A stretch of DNA of 15,768 bases from Rhodospirillaceae bacterium (lineage in GTDB: Bacteria > Pseudomonadota > Alphaproteobacteria > UBA11073), in the NCBI GenBank assembly GCA_003536545.1, contig DPZW01000014.1:1-15768 (forward strand), read 5' to 3'. Below, piece by piece: positions 1 through 8,443 of this stretch; position 1 is the stretch's first letter; the number at the start of each line of letters is the position of its first letter. Made by a program: the position numbers and the translations under genes. The notes below the pieces were generated by a model that did no database searches, was not told where the DNA came from, and worked only from the letters and a program-made list of their open reading frames with translations.

Positions 1-957
1 CTGCGCGCGCGTCATCGCCACATAAAGCAAACGTTGATATTCGCCTTCGCGGGATTGAATGTCCGCGCTGCGGTCAAAGCTGGGCCCTTCTGCCATTTTA
101 TCCGGCGCAAAAAGAAAATACGGCGTATGACTGTTAAATTTGACTGTCTTGCTTTGCTTGCTACCGTGGGCGTGGGGCACCTCGGTTGCGTCTGCTAAAA
201 TGACCACTGGAGCCTCCAGGCCCTTGGCACCGTGCACGGTTAGAATCCGCACAGCATTTTCATGATGCTGTGCCATTTCACGTTTGATTTCGACTCGGGT
301 TTGTGAAATCCAATCTACAAAATTCTGCAGGCCCAGTGGCGCATCTTCCTGGCCTTCACGCAACGCAAGTTGCAAGAGTTCCTGCAGCGCATCATCACAT
401 TCCTCGCCCAGACGGGCGTGAAAGGCATGCCATCCGCTGATATCCGATGCCGGGCAGGGCAGCGACAAGATTTCTGCGAGCGTTGCATAAGCACCGTCCC
501 GGTCAGCGCGCCCGAGCCAGCCAGCCAAATAAACTTTCACTGTATCGGCGTCTGATTGCTGCAATTTCTGCCACAGGCTTTCACCTTTTGTGCGCCCGGA
601 TGCAATTTTTTCCAGCGTATCATCCGCGATGTTAATCAACGGGCTGCGTAATAATTGGGCAAGATTCAGGTCATCCTGTGGCAATAACAAAAACTGACAA
701 AACGCCAGCAAATCCTGCACAGCAGCAGAATCGAGCAGTTTCAGGCGATCATTCCCCAGCACCGGAATATTTTTCTCGCGCAGCGCAGAGAGCATCATAT
801 CCGCCATGCTGGTGCGCTGCTGCAGTAAAATCAAAATATCCCTGGGCTGCAATCGCTGCTGGGTGCTGGAAATTGTGCGGCCATCCGTCAGCCAGTTCTT
901 TACCTGATGGGCGATTTGCCGGGCCAGCAGTGCATTATGCTTTTCATTCTCTGCATC
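1..957 (-). pseudogene. addA: AddA C-terminal part, cut off from its start by an in-frame stop; runs off window
   Basis: This is the continuation of the AddA helicase-nuclease in the same reading frame as the N-terminal piece, separated from it only by the TAA at 958-960. I translated all 957 bases and found no further stop. The helicase motifs expected for this part are present: LTVHGAKGLE (motif V region, near 215-245) and RLLYVAMTRA (motif VI, near 3-32). The C-terminal RecB-type nuclease domain would lie beyond base 1. No ATG follows the stop closely (the first in-frame ones are near 790-810), and I see no ribosome binding site for re-initiation. So this part is probably not made unless the stop is read through or is a sequence error. 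The intact motifs suggest a recent or artefactual lesion. Confidence 0.85.
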
Positions 958-2559
958 TTAATCTGCGGCCATGCCGGAAAATGTCTGACGCGGGGGCGCA
1001 GGGATGGGTGGATAAATTTTAATCTGGCCCATCCGTTTATCGTGAATGGTGGCATGCGCAATGGCATCATCGCTATTTTGCAGCGCAACGCGCTTGTCTG
1101 GCTGAGCAAAAACGTCATCCACCACAACCAGTAAATTTTGTGAGGTGCGGAAAGAATGCTGCATCGGCACATCCTGCCAGCTTGCATTTGCTTCGGCTGC
1201 GCGCTGGCCATAGCTTTCGCGTAAATGCTGAAAAACCCGGGCATCCGCACCCTGGAAGCTGTAAATCGATTGTTTAGGATCGCCCACCACAAACAGGCTG
1301 CGGGTATTTTCATTGCGGCCAGATCCCGCAAAAAATTCATTTACCAAACGTGTGATCACTTCCCATTGCAATGGTGCGGTATCCTGTGCTTCATCGACCA
1401 GAACATGATCAATACCGCCATCCAGTTTATAATGGACCCATTCGCCCATCGCGCGAGAGTCCAGCAACTGATGCGTTTTTTGGATTAAATCATTGAAATC
1501 CAGCGCGCCATGCTGCTCCTTCATTAATTGATAAGCGGTGGAAACGCGTGCTAATACAATGCCCATCGCGGCGGATGCGGTGGCAAGGCGTTGATCTTTT
1601 GCACGTTCAGACAGGGCATAAATGCGTTCCTGTTCTGCCAGCAGCATGGCTGTGTAATCGTTGCCAATCTTATGGATAATTTCCTTGGTCAATAAGCGTT
1701 TGCGCGGCAATAAATCACCCGTCAGAAATAAATTGATATAATCATCTCGCATTGGGATGCGCGTATCTGGCACCGATAAAAATTCTGCCAGATCGGCATC
1801 ATATTTGGCTTCTAACCAGGCGCGCAGGGCAGCCATCGGCAAGGCCGCACCCTCCATCTGGCCCCGCCAGATTTCTTGTTCATTTTCCGGAACGTTCAAT
1901 GCGGCAAAACTTTGTGCCCAGTAATCAGCTTCGCCAATTTCAAACATCACTGCAGAAATCTCCGGCCATTCGCCCATCAGTCCCGGCAATAAATCCTGCA
2001 ATTGTGTCATGCTATAATTTGCCGTGCACCAGTTCTTGGCCTTTTCCCATGTCTCGCTGTGATTTTCCTGCCAGGCATGTTCCATCGCGCGGCGCAAAAG
2101 CGGCGCGGCCTGATATTCATCCAGCGCGGTAAAGCCGGGCGACAAATCCGCCTCGATGGGAAAGCGCGCAAGAATGGACTGGCAAAAACTGTGAATGGTT
2201 TGAATGCGCAATGCATCCGGTGCGTCACTGATGATGGCGAATAAACTGCGCGCATGATCCATCATGGCCTGCGTTGGCGGCGTGCCGGTATGTTTTTCCA
2301 GTTCGCGCTGCAGCGCGGTGGCTTCGCAGGTCGCCCAGCGGGTGAGTTCTTTGGACAGGCGCAGGCGCATTTCCATCGCGGCTGCTTTGGTATAGGTCAG
2401 GCACAAAATCCGGTGCGGCAAAATGCCTGATAACAGCAGTCGCAAAATGCGTGAAACCAATACAGTGGTTTTTCCCGAACCTGCCGAGGCCGAGACCCAG
2501 ACGCTGGATGTGGGATCGCTTGCGCGCTGTTGCAAATGCTGGGCGGCGGCGAGTGTCAT
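958..2559 (-). CDS. addA: AddA helicase subunit, N-terminal 533 residues, prematurely terminated
   Basis: This is the UvrD/Rep-like (SF1A) subunit of the AddAB helicase-nuclease, which resects double-strand breaks to load RecA. The Walker A motif ASAGSGKT is at residues 24-31, LVDEAQD near 387-393, and VGDPKQSIYSFQGAD near 425-440. I chose the ATG at 2559 because it makes a 4-base ATGA overlap with the addB stop and has a G-rich stretch upstream. A GTG 18 bases earlier is possible. AddA proteins are usually about 1100-1200 residues, so the TAA after ...FSGMAAD removes the second RecA-like lobe and the nuclease. The coding frame continues after the stop (1-957). As written, the gene would give a non-functional helicase. 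Confidence 0.9.
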   Translation of the reverse strand: MTLAAAQHLQQRASDPTSSVWVSASAGSGKTTVLVSRILRLLLSGILPHRILCLTYTKAAAMEMRLRLSKELTRWATCEATALQRELEKHTGTPPTQAMMDHARSLFAIISDAPDALRIQTIHSFCQSILARFPIEADLSPGFTALDEYQAAPLLRRAMEHAWQENHSETWEKAKNWCTANYSMTQLQDLLPGLMGEWPEISAVMFEIGEADYWAQSFAALNVPENEQEIWRGQMEGAALPMAALRAWLEAKYDADLAEFLSVPDTRIPMRDDYINLFLTGDLLPRKRLLTKEIIHKIGNDYTAMLLAEQERIYALSERAKDQRLATASAAMGIVLARVSTAYQLMKEQHGALDFNDLIQKTHQLLDSRAMGEWVHYKLDGGIDHVLVDEAQDTAPLQWEVITRLVNEFFAGSGRNENTRSLFVVGDPKQSIYSFQGADARVFQHLRESYGQRAAEANASWQDVPMQHSFRTSQNLLVVVDDVFAQPDKRVALQNSDDAIAHATIHDKRMGQIKIYPPIPAPPRQTFSGMAAD

Positions 2560-5405
2560 GCAGCCCGCCCCTGCCACTCATCGGCGCGGGATAGTTGTAC
2601 GTAACGCTTTTGATCTTCAAATAAATTTGACGGCATTCGCGCTGAAAAAGCCTTCTCACCATTCAAATAAGGTGACAATAATTTGGATAATTCTTCTGGC
2701 AACTGCGCAGTCGCTTCGGCAAATTTTTCTATATCGGGTGCAATAATCTGTTCCTGCAGCAGCGGCCAGAATTCGGCATGGGCAATTGTGCGCGTGGTAT
2801 GGCCCTCCATGCCGCATTGCGCGAGCAGCCAGGCTTCAATCAATAACTGTGGTTTTTTGAAATTTACCGCCTCGCTTTTGGATGGTGCGTTCTTCCGTTT
2901 GTAATCCACAATCACAAAATTTCCACTCGCATCCAGATCAATGCGGTCTGCGCGGGCGCGTAAAACCACAGGGCCGGATGATGTTGGCAATTCATGAGAC
3001 AATTCATATTCACTTTTCAAAACGCGGCGGCCCTGGGCAATGGCATCTGCTTGCCAGGCCATGAAATTATTTCGTGCCCGCAGCCAGTTTTGCCACCAGA
3101 ATTCATGGAGTGTTTTTGGCAAATTCTGCGCGGCCATTTTTTCCTGCGCGCGTGCATCCAGCCATGCGGCGGCATCTGCGGGCATAATGGCAGGATATTT
3201 ATCCGTAAATTCGGCAAATATTTTATGTAGCAGGTTGCCTTGCTCTTTTTCATCAGCTTCGCCGCCCAGATCCGGCAGCACGTAAAGGCCCAGAATATAT
3301 TTGGCATAAAATTCATAAGGATTGCGCATCAAACATTCAATTGCGCTGGGGCTATAGCGGCGCGGGCACAGCGCGGCAGGGGGCATCGGTCGTGGCTGCG
3401 GCATCGGCGCAATGACATCCGCGTGATGCATATTTTCTGTGCGGGCCAGTAAATCCCGATCTTCCAAAATATCGCCGTTCAATTGGCAGGCCTGCAGATA
3501 AGCTGTCAGGCGTTGCCACCAGCGCGATGGCAAGGCGGGTGCGCCATCGGCAAAAGCCGCGCGCGTCAGATAAACTTTGCCCTGCGTCGCCAATTGATAA
3601 AAATCATGCGCGGTCAGTGCAATCATTTCTTCCGGCACGGCAAGTTTCATATCTTTACGCATTGGGCGCGACAGCCAGGGATCAGCAGGTGCGGTTTGCG
3701 GCCATATACCTTCGTTCAGCCCACCCAGAATAACCACGTCATAATGATGCAGACGTGCTTCGAGTGGGCCAAGGATTTGCAAATTTGGATGCACCGCATG
3801 GGGGTGCAGGGTGATGCTTTGCATTTGATCCAGCAGCAGCTGCATAAAGCCATCCATAGGCATAACAGGGAAATGATTGCTATGTGCGGCCAGTTCTATC
3901 AGGCATTTTTGCAAAGCTTCACCCGCATCATCCTGCCACAGCAGGGGCGGCGCATCGGGTTCCGCCGTGAGAGCAATCGCCCATTGTTGGCATAATTCAA
4001 CCCATTCGCGGATATTGCGGGGCTGAATTTCTGTGCAAAGCAATTTAAGCATGCTGCGCAACGGTACATCTTCATTTTGTAGCAAAGCTGATAAATTCTG
4101 CACGGGAATATCGGCACGGAAAAATTGTTTTTCAATTTCGCGCGCCGCCTGGCGGCAATCGCCGCGCGTGGTGCCAAAGCAGGAGAGAGGATGTTTTAAG
4201 ATACCCAGCACGGAAACCGCATCGCAATCCTTTGCCAGGCACTCCAACATCATGCGCAGCCAGCGGCCATGCGGGGATTGGTCAAGGCCGTATCCCGCCG
4301 TATCATTGACCTCAATATTAAAACGCAGGAGGCGGGCGGCTGTGCGCTGCGCGAGTTTTCTGTCCGGCGTAATCAATGCGGCGGTTTTATTTTGCATGGC
4401 GGCATCGGCCATGATCAATGCAATGGCCTGAGCTTCGGCTTCGGCATGCGGCGCGGTCACACAATGCAAATTCTGTAAATATTTGCTGTCCGCTTCATTG
4501 GCTTGCAACAGGCGGAATTTGGGGTCACGCCAGCGGTCTGTCGCGGCAGCGGGTAATAAAACCTGCTGCCATAATGTGGCATGATGGCATTTATGGTCAC
4601 ATAAAGATTTGATGTCACCGCGCGTGAGACCAAAATCATCCAATAAATTCTTCAGATTTTTCTCCGGGTGCGATTCCGGCAGCTCGGCCCAAATATCATC
4701 GGGCAGATTTGTATCCAGTGCGGGTAGAATCACATGTCCGCGCGGCAGTTCAGCAATCGCGCGCAGCAAGCGGCGCGTAGCGGGCAGGGATCCAGTTGAT
4801 CCAGCTGCAATAATTGGATGTGTGGGCGGATTTGTACGCCACATTTGCGCATAATGATTAAGGAGATATTGGCGCGCCTGCGCGCTGTCCACTTCGCCGC
4901 GCGCAGCCAGCTGCTGCGGCCATTCCTGTATAATAATCTGCAGCCAATTGAGACTGATATGCCAATGCTCGGCGATATCACCGGTCACTAAATCAGACAG
5001 TTGTGACAATGAAATTTCACGCAGTGTTGCTTCATCCATTAATTTTGCCAGAGCCTCAGCGAGCGCAAGTGCACGCGGCAAAGGCATCTCCTGGCGTGCC
5101 TGAATCATTTGCATCAATTGCCCCAGGCGTGCCGTATTGGAAATCACCGGCGGTATTTCCAGATCTGGTAAATGCAAAGTTAAAATATCATCATCCAGAT
5201 CACCAATGGCATCCATGCGCGGCAAAAATGCGGCTGTGCCATCCGGTGGCGTCAGATATTCTTGCAATGTGCGCACGGCGCGGCGCGTGGGAAGTAGAAT
5301 CTGATAATGCGACAGCGGTGTTTGCGTTATCGTACTATTATCGCGCAAATGCTGCGCCAGTGTCTTTAAGAAATCTACGCCAGCCGGGATATAGCTGAGC
5401 TTCAT
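2556..5405 (-). CDS. addB: AddB, double-strand break repair nuclease subunit
   Basis: This 949-residue protein is the AddB partner of AddA in the alphaproteobacterial form. The N-terminal helicase-like part (ILLPTRRAVRTLQEYL, residues 36-51) lacks a Walker A lysine, as is usual in this lineage. The C-terminal part is a PD-(D/E)XK nuclease: GNLLHKIF with H727, RADRID near 818-823, and IVDYKRK with D834 and K836. The length is normal for the family (about 950-1050). The start is ATG at 5405, overlapping the murU-like stop as ATGA; the stop overlaps the addA start the same way, so the three genes are probably translationally coupled. Unlike its partner it is uninterrupted, which suggests the addA lesion is recent, artefactual or specific. 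Confidence 0.95.
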   Translation of the reverse strand: MKLSYIPAGVDFLKTLAQHLRDNSTITQTPLSHYQILLPTRRAVRTLQEYLTPPDGTAAFLPRMDAIGDLDDDILTLHLPDLEIPPVISNTARLGQLMQMIQARQEMPLPRALALAEALAKLMDEATLREISLSQLSDLVTGDIAEHWHISLNWLQIIIQEWPQQLAARGEVDSAQARQYLLNHYAQMWRTNPPTHPIIAAGSTGSLPATRRLLRAIAELPRGHVILPALDTNLPDDIWAELPESHPEKNLKNLLDDFGLTRGDIKSLCDHKCHHATLWQQVLLPAAATDRWRDPKFRLLQANEADSKYLQNLHCVTAPHAEAEAQAIALIMADAAMQNKTAALITPDRKLAQRTAARLLRFNIEVNDTAGYGLDQSPHGRWLRMMLECLAKDCDAVSVLGILKHPLSCFGTTRGDCRQAAREIEKQFFRADIPVQNLSALLQNEDVPLRSMLKLLCTEIQPRNIREWVELCQQWAIALTAEPDAPPLLWQDDAGEALQKCLIELAAHSNHFPVMPMDGFMQLLLDQMQSITLHPHAVHPNLQILGPLEARLHHYDVVILGGLNEGIWPQTAPADPWLSRPMRKDMKLAVPEEMIALTAHDFYQLATQGKVYLTRAAFADGAPALPSRWWQRLTAYLQACQLNGDILEDRDLLARTENMHHADVIAPMPQPRPMPPAALCPRRYSPSAIECLMRNPYEFYAKYILGLYVLPDLGGEADEKEQGNLLHKIFAEFTDKYPAIMPADAAAWLDARAQEKMAAQNLPKTLHEFWWQNWLRARNNFMAWQADAIAQGRRVLKSEYELSHELPTSSGPVVLRARADRIDLDASGNFVIVDYKRKNAPSKSEAVNFKKPQLLIEAWLLAQCGMEGHTTRTIAHAEFWPLLQEQIIAPDIEKFAEATAQLPEELSKLLSPYLNGEKAFSARMPSNLFEDQKRYVQLSRADEWQGRAA

Positions 5406-6103
5406 TGCAAAGCCTGCGTCACGGCGGCAAAATCAGCCGGGGTTGAGCAGTGATACCACGGCCCGTCCAGCGTAATGCCGTAAATCCGACCACGTTGTTC
5501 CTGCAAATCCCAGATGCGTTTTTGCGAGAATTTATTTTCAGGATGATTCTGAAAATCAGCAGATTTGGTCAGTGTTGCGCCAGCATAAACCAAGGGTGCA
5601 GATATGCGCGCACCGCGAAATTCCAATTTGCCGCTATCCCGCAAATAATAATCGCCCGCACCGTTGAAACCAACCGCATCTTTGCGCGGTGTGAGCAGCA
5701 AGAGGCTGTCCATGAGATCCGGGTTCCAGAATTCGATCATGCGTTGCAATGCAGTTTCATCACGCCACATGACATCGGCATTCAGGGTAAAAAATACATC
5801 ACGGTGAATGAGGTCCAGCGCACGCTTGATGCCGCCACCGGTCTCCAGCAATTCATCGCTTTCATCAGAAATCAGAATTTCAGGCACAACGCGCCTTTTC
5901 AAGTGATCCAGAATTTGCGTTGGCAGGTAATGGACATTCACAATCGCGCGGCGCAGATGTGCGCGCATCGCATGATCCAATGCATGATCCAGCATGGTTT
6001 TTCCTGCCAGTTTTAATAACGGTTTAGGCGTATCATTGGTGAGTGGCCGCAGACGTGTGCCCAGACCGGCGGCAAGCACCATGGCGGTATCAATCTTCAG
6101 CAT
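5402..6103 (-). CDS. murU: MurU-like sugar-1-phosphate nucleotidyltransferase
   Basis: This 233-residue cytosolic NTP transferase has the signature LAAGLGTRLRPLT..TPKPLL at residues 10-30, LETGGGI at 86-92 and LNADVMW with the likely metal-binding D110. The family includes MurU, which turns MurNAc-1-phosphate plus UTP into UDP-MurNAc in the peptidoglycan recycling route found in Pseudomonas and Caulobacter. The short length and the position between tsaE and addB favour MurU over other sugar uridylyl- or guanylyltransferases. I chose ATG 6103, which places the glycine-rich motif at residue 11-15. The longer frame would add 33 residues lying inside tsaE. The start overlaps the tsaE stop by 7 bases. 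The AmgK sugar kinase often found between tsaE and murU is absent here. Confidence 0.85.
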   Translation of the reverse strand: MLKIDTAMVLAAGLGTRLRPLTNDTPKPLLKLAGKTMLDHALDHAMRAHLRRAIVNVHYLPTQILDHLKRRVVPEILISDESDELLETGGGIKRALDLIHRDVFFTLNADVMWRDETALQRMIEFWNPDLMDSLLLLTPRKDAVGFNGAGDYYLRDSGKLEFRGARISAPLVYAGATLTKSADFQNHPENKFSQKRIWDLQEQRGRIYGITLDGPWYHCSTPADFAAVTQALQ

Positions 6104-6543
6104 TGAAATGCCACGGTAATATTGCGGAAATCTACGGCATTCGCATCGGAAATATGCACCGCAAAATGCGGTGGCAATAATTTTCCGGCGCGTTCTGGCC
6201 ATTCAACAAAAACCAGACCTTCGGCTGTCGCCTGTGCCCAGTTTAATTCAATCAATTCGTCTGCGTTTGTCATGCGGTACAAATCATAGTGATAGATAAC
6301 CAGATCTGGCAAATCATATTGCTGCAAAAGCGTGAAAGTGGGGCTGGGCACGGCCATATCCGGTGCATCTAAAATCATGCGAATAAAGGCGCGCACCAGG
6401 GCGGTTTTGCCTGTGCCCAGATCGCCGTGCAAAGCCACGACTGTGCCGGGTTTTAGCCATAAACCTGCATATTCGCGCGCAAGTTCGGGCAGATCGTTTT
6501 CGTGCAAGTATTCATGGGTTTTCGTTTGCATATTTGGGGTCAT
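6097..6543 (-). CDS. tsaE: TsaE, ATPase of the tRNA t6A37 modification complex
   Basis: This 148-residue P-loop protein has Walker A GDLGTGKT at residues 40-47, the family motif PSPTFTLLQQY, then YHYDLYRM and VFVEWPERAGKLLP. TsaE works with TsaB and TsaD to attach threonylcarbamoyl to A37 of ANN-decoding tRNAs. The start is either ATG 6543 (used here) or ATG 6531; neither has a strong Shine-Dalgarno sequence, and the more upstream frame runs into the divergent reductase gene. It is the first gene of the tsaE > murU-like > addB > addA chain. Only 32 bases separate it from the divergent start at 6576, so the promoters of the two directions must overlap each other or the coding sequences. Confidence 0.93.
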   Translation of the reverse strand: MTPNMQTKTHEYLHENDLPELAREYAGLWLKPGTVVALHGDLGTGKTALVRAFIRMILDAPDMAVPSPTFTLLQQYDLPDLVIYHYDLYRMTNADELIELNWAQATAEGLVFVEWPERAGKLLPPHFAVHISDANAVDFRNITVAFQC

Positions 6544-6575
6544 TTCGCGTATCTTTGCGTAACAGAAAAAGACCC

Positions 6576-7622
6576 ATGAGCAAATCCCAAACCCCACAAT
6601 CTTCTGATGTTGTTATCATCGGCGCGGGCCCCACGGGCCTTTTTGCCGTGTTTGAATGCGGTATGCTGGGCCTCACGGTGCAGGTGGTGGATGCGCTGGA
6701 TGCACCGGGCGGCCAGTGCCAGGCTTTGTATCCCGAAAAACCGATTTACGATATTCCTGCGCATCCGAAAATTCTGGCGGCAGATTTAATTGACCAGTTA
6801 TTGGCGCAGGCCGCGCCGTTCGGGCCAACCTATCATTTAGGCCAGCAGGTCATTGAATTAAATAAATCAGCGGACGGCCGTTTTAAGCTGCTGACATCGG
6901 CCGGCGTTTATATCGATGCGGGCGCGGTGATTATTGCGGCGGGGGCAGGCGCATTCGGCCCGAACCGTCCGCCGATGGAAGGTCTGGACAGTTACGAAGC
7001 TTCGCGCGCTGTGCAGTATTTTGTGCCAAAACGCGCAGATTTCACCGGTAAAAAAGTTGTGATCGCGGGCGGCGGCGATAGTGCGGTCGATTGGGCGATT
7101 TCATTATCGGAAATCGCGCAGGTTTCTGTCGTGCATCGCCGTGATAAATTCCGCGCTGCGCCGGAATCTTTGCGCCAGTTATCTGAACTCGCAGCGGCAG
7201 GGAAAATTGAACTGGTGGTGCCGTATCAATTGCATTCCTTAAAAGGCGACGGCACGAACCTGTCTGCGGTCGTTGTGGCGGATCTCGATAATAACACGCG
7301 TGATATCGAAGCGGATGTGATGTTGCCATTCTTTGGCCTCGCGATGACATTGGGCCCCATTGCGGAATGGGGGTTAAATCTTGAGCGCAATCACATCACG
7401 ATTGATCCCGTGACAGCGGCAACGAGCGAGCCCGGCATTTTCGCAGTGGGCGATATTGCGACCTATGACAATAAACTCAAATTGATCCTCACCGGATTTG
7501 CCGAGGCTGCGGGCGCAGCGCATGCCGCGCGCAAATACATGAACCCGGGCAAGGATTTTGGTTTTGAATATTCGACGTCTGCCGGCGTGCCGAACGCAGA
7601 TAAACAAGCAAAAGCGGCATAG
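6576..7622 (+). CDS. Ferredoxin/flavodoxin-NADP+ reductase, thioredoxin-reductase-like type
   Basis: This 348-residue flavoprotein has an N-terminal FAD Rossmann motif VVIIGAGPTG (residues 12-21), the family block GGQCQALYPEKPIYDIPA (45-62), a second dinucleotide motif VIAGGGDSAVDW (162-173) for NADPH, and GIFAVGDIA near the C-terminus. It lacks the CxxC redox centre of thioredoxin reductases and matches the YumC-type ferredoxin-NADP reductases that move electrons between NADPH and ferredoxin or flavodoxin. I chose ATG 6576 over an upstream TTG at 6534 because the FAD motif then begins near residue 12, and the longer form would overlap tsaE. An A-rich, weak Shine-Dalgarno (AGAAAAAGA) precedes it. 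It is a single gene or a two-gene unit with the ORF at 7626. Confidence 0.92.
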   Translation: MSKSQTPQSSDVVIIGAGPTGLFAVFECGMLGLTVQVVDALDAPGGQCQALYPEKPIYDIPAHPKILAADLIDQLLAQAAPFGPTYHLGQQVIELNKSADGRFKLLTSAGVYIDAGAVIIAAGAGAFGPNRPPMEGLDSYEASRAVQYFVPKRADFTGKKVVIAGGGDSAVDWAISLSEIAQVSVVHRRDKFRAAPESLRQLSELAAAGKIELVVPYQLHSLKGDGTNLSAVVVADLDNNTRDIEADVMLPFFGLAMTLGPIAEWGLNLERNHITIDPVTAATSEPGIFAVGDIATYDNKLKLILTGFAEAAGAAHAARKYMNPGKDFGFEYSTSAGVPNADKQAKAA

Positions 7623-7625
7623 TTC

Positions 7626-7991
7626 GTGCTATTATTTCAACCTGCACAATTGGATGCTGCCATGGGTTGGTGGTGCAAGCAGTTGCTAAAGGCAAATCCA
7701 GAGCTTGAATTAGGTCAGCTTGTGTTATTTAAACATGAATTGCGTAAACAAATCGTGGAAGCTGCGACAGCTTATCCATTATTGATGAGTCTGGAGCACA
7801 CGCCAAAAGGTATCATGAAAATGGCACTCGAAGCTGGCGACATCGCGCCAAATACGCTGCCACGCGGCATCGAAATGCAATTGCGCGTCGATGGTTCAGT
7901 GGTGGTTAAAATGGGCGCAGATCAAACGCCGCAAATCATCTACGCAGTTCAAAAACCGCATAGATTCTTTGGCCGACAACTCGCTGCCTAA
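7626..7991 (+). CDS. Unrecognised 121-residue protein downstream of the reductase
   Basis: I do not recognise the family. The product has no obvious signal peptide or membrane segment; it has a helical-looking first half (PAQLDAAMGWWCKQLL...ELRKQIVEAA) and a probable beta-rich end (IEMQLRVDGSVVVKMG...QIIYAVQKP). The start is uncertain: GTG 7626 keeps the frame open just after the reductase TAG, in the same frame, while ATG 7662 would give 109 residues. Neither has a clear ribosome binding site, so coupling to the upstream gene is plausible. The stop TAA overlaps the convergent thioesterase stop (7988-7991). No other coding frame is convincing here, and the spacing argues for a real gene. Confidence 0.6.
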   Translation: MLLFQPAQLDAAMGWWCKQLLKANPELELGQLVLFKHELRKQIVEAATAYPLLMSLEHTPKGIMKMALEAGDIAPNTLPRGIEMQLRVDGSVVVKMGADQTPQIIYAVQKPHRFFGRQLAA

Positions 7992-8443
7992 TCCACCAAA
8001 AACCTGGCTAATTTTTCACGCACCGGTCCATCCAGGCTGCGTTTCTCGTGCGTGACTGGATTCCAGTAAACCGCAATCGCTTCCTGTGACGCATAGCAAT
8101 CATTGCCAACGAATACACCGAACATCATGTCAAAAGAGGTATTGCCCATGCGCGTGACGCAGGCACCGACCTCTAACTCATTCGGATAAGTCAGCTCTTT
8201 GTAGTAATCATTGATTGTGCGCGCGAGGACGATCGCGTGCTCTGGCGTCGACCATAAAATATCCAGATCGCGCAGCATCGCAATGCGGGCAGATTGGAAA
8301 TACACGCCAACGATCATGTTGTTGACGTGGCGTTGCACTTCAAGGTCAGCGTAACGCACGCGTTCCGGCACCCAGAATTTATAAGTTTCGCGCTTGGCCG
8401 GATTCACCGGCGAAAGTTGCAGATTAAGATGCGTTCTTGCCAT
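7988..8443 (-). CDS. 4HBT-family (hotdog-fold) acyl-CoA thioesterase
   Basis: This 151-residue hotdog protein is similar to the YbgC/FadM group. The family motif R-[YF]-x-D-x-D-x-x-G-H-V-N-N appears as VRYADLEVQRHVNN at residues 29-42. The catalytic D33 and HVNN are kept, but the second Asp is Glu and the Gly is Arg. Such enzymes hydrolyse acyl-CoA thioesters; the substrate cannot be read from sequence. The start ATG 8443 has a strong ribosome binding site (AAGGAG, about 10 bases upstream) inside the end of the upstream glycosyltransferase gene, which it overlaps by 20 bases, so the two are co-transcribed. Its TAG overlaps the stop of the convergent ORF at 7991. Confidence 0.85.
   Translation of the reverse strand: MARTHLNLQLSPVNPAKRETYKFWVPERVRYADLEVQRHVNNMIVGVYFQSARIAMLRDLDILWSTPEHAIVLARTINDYYKELTYPNELEVGACVTRMGNTSFDMMFGVFVGNDCYASQEAIAVYWNPVTHEKRSLDGPVREKLARFLVD

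Noticed and set aside
958..960. Idea that TAA is a sense codon in this organism
   Set aside because: TAA ends several other genes here at sensible places (for example 9699, 8424, 11364, 13977), so a changed genetic code is not supported.
3483..3995. 170-residue plus-strand ORF
   Set aside because: Antisense to addB with no recognisable motif; treated as a shadow.
5450..6016. 188-residue plus-strand ORF
   Set aside because: It lies wholly antisense to the well-supported murU-like gene, has no family features and is a shadow of the codon pattern on the other strand.
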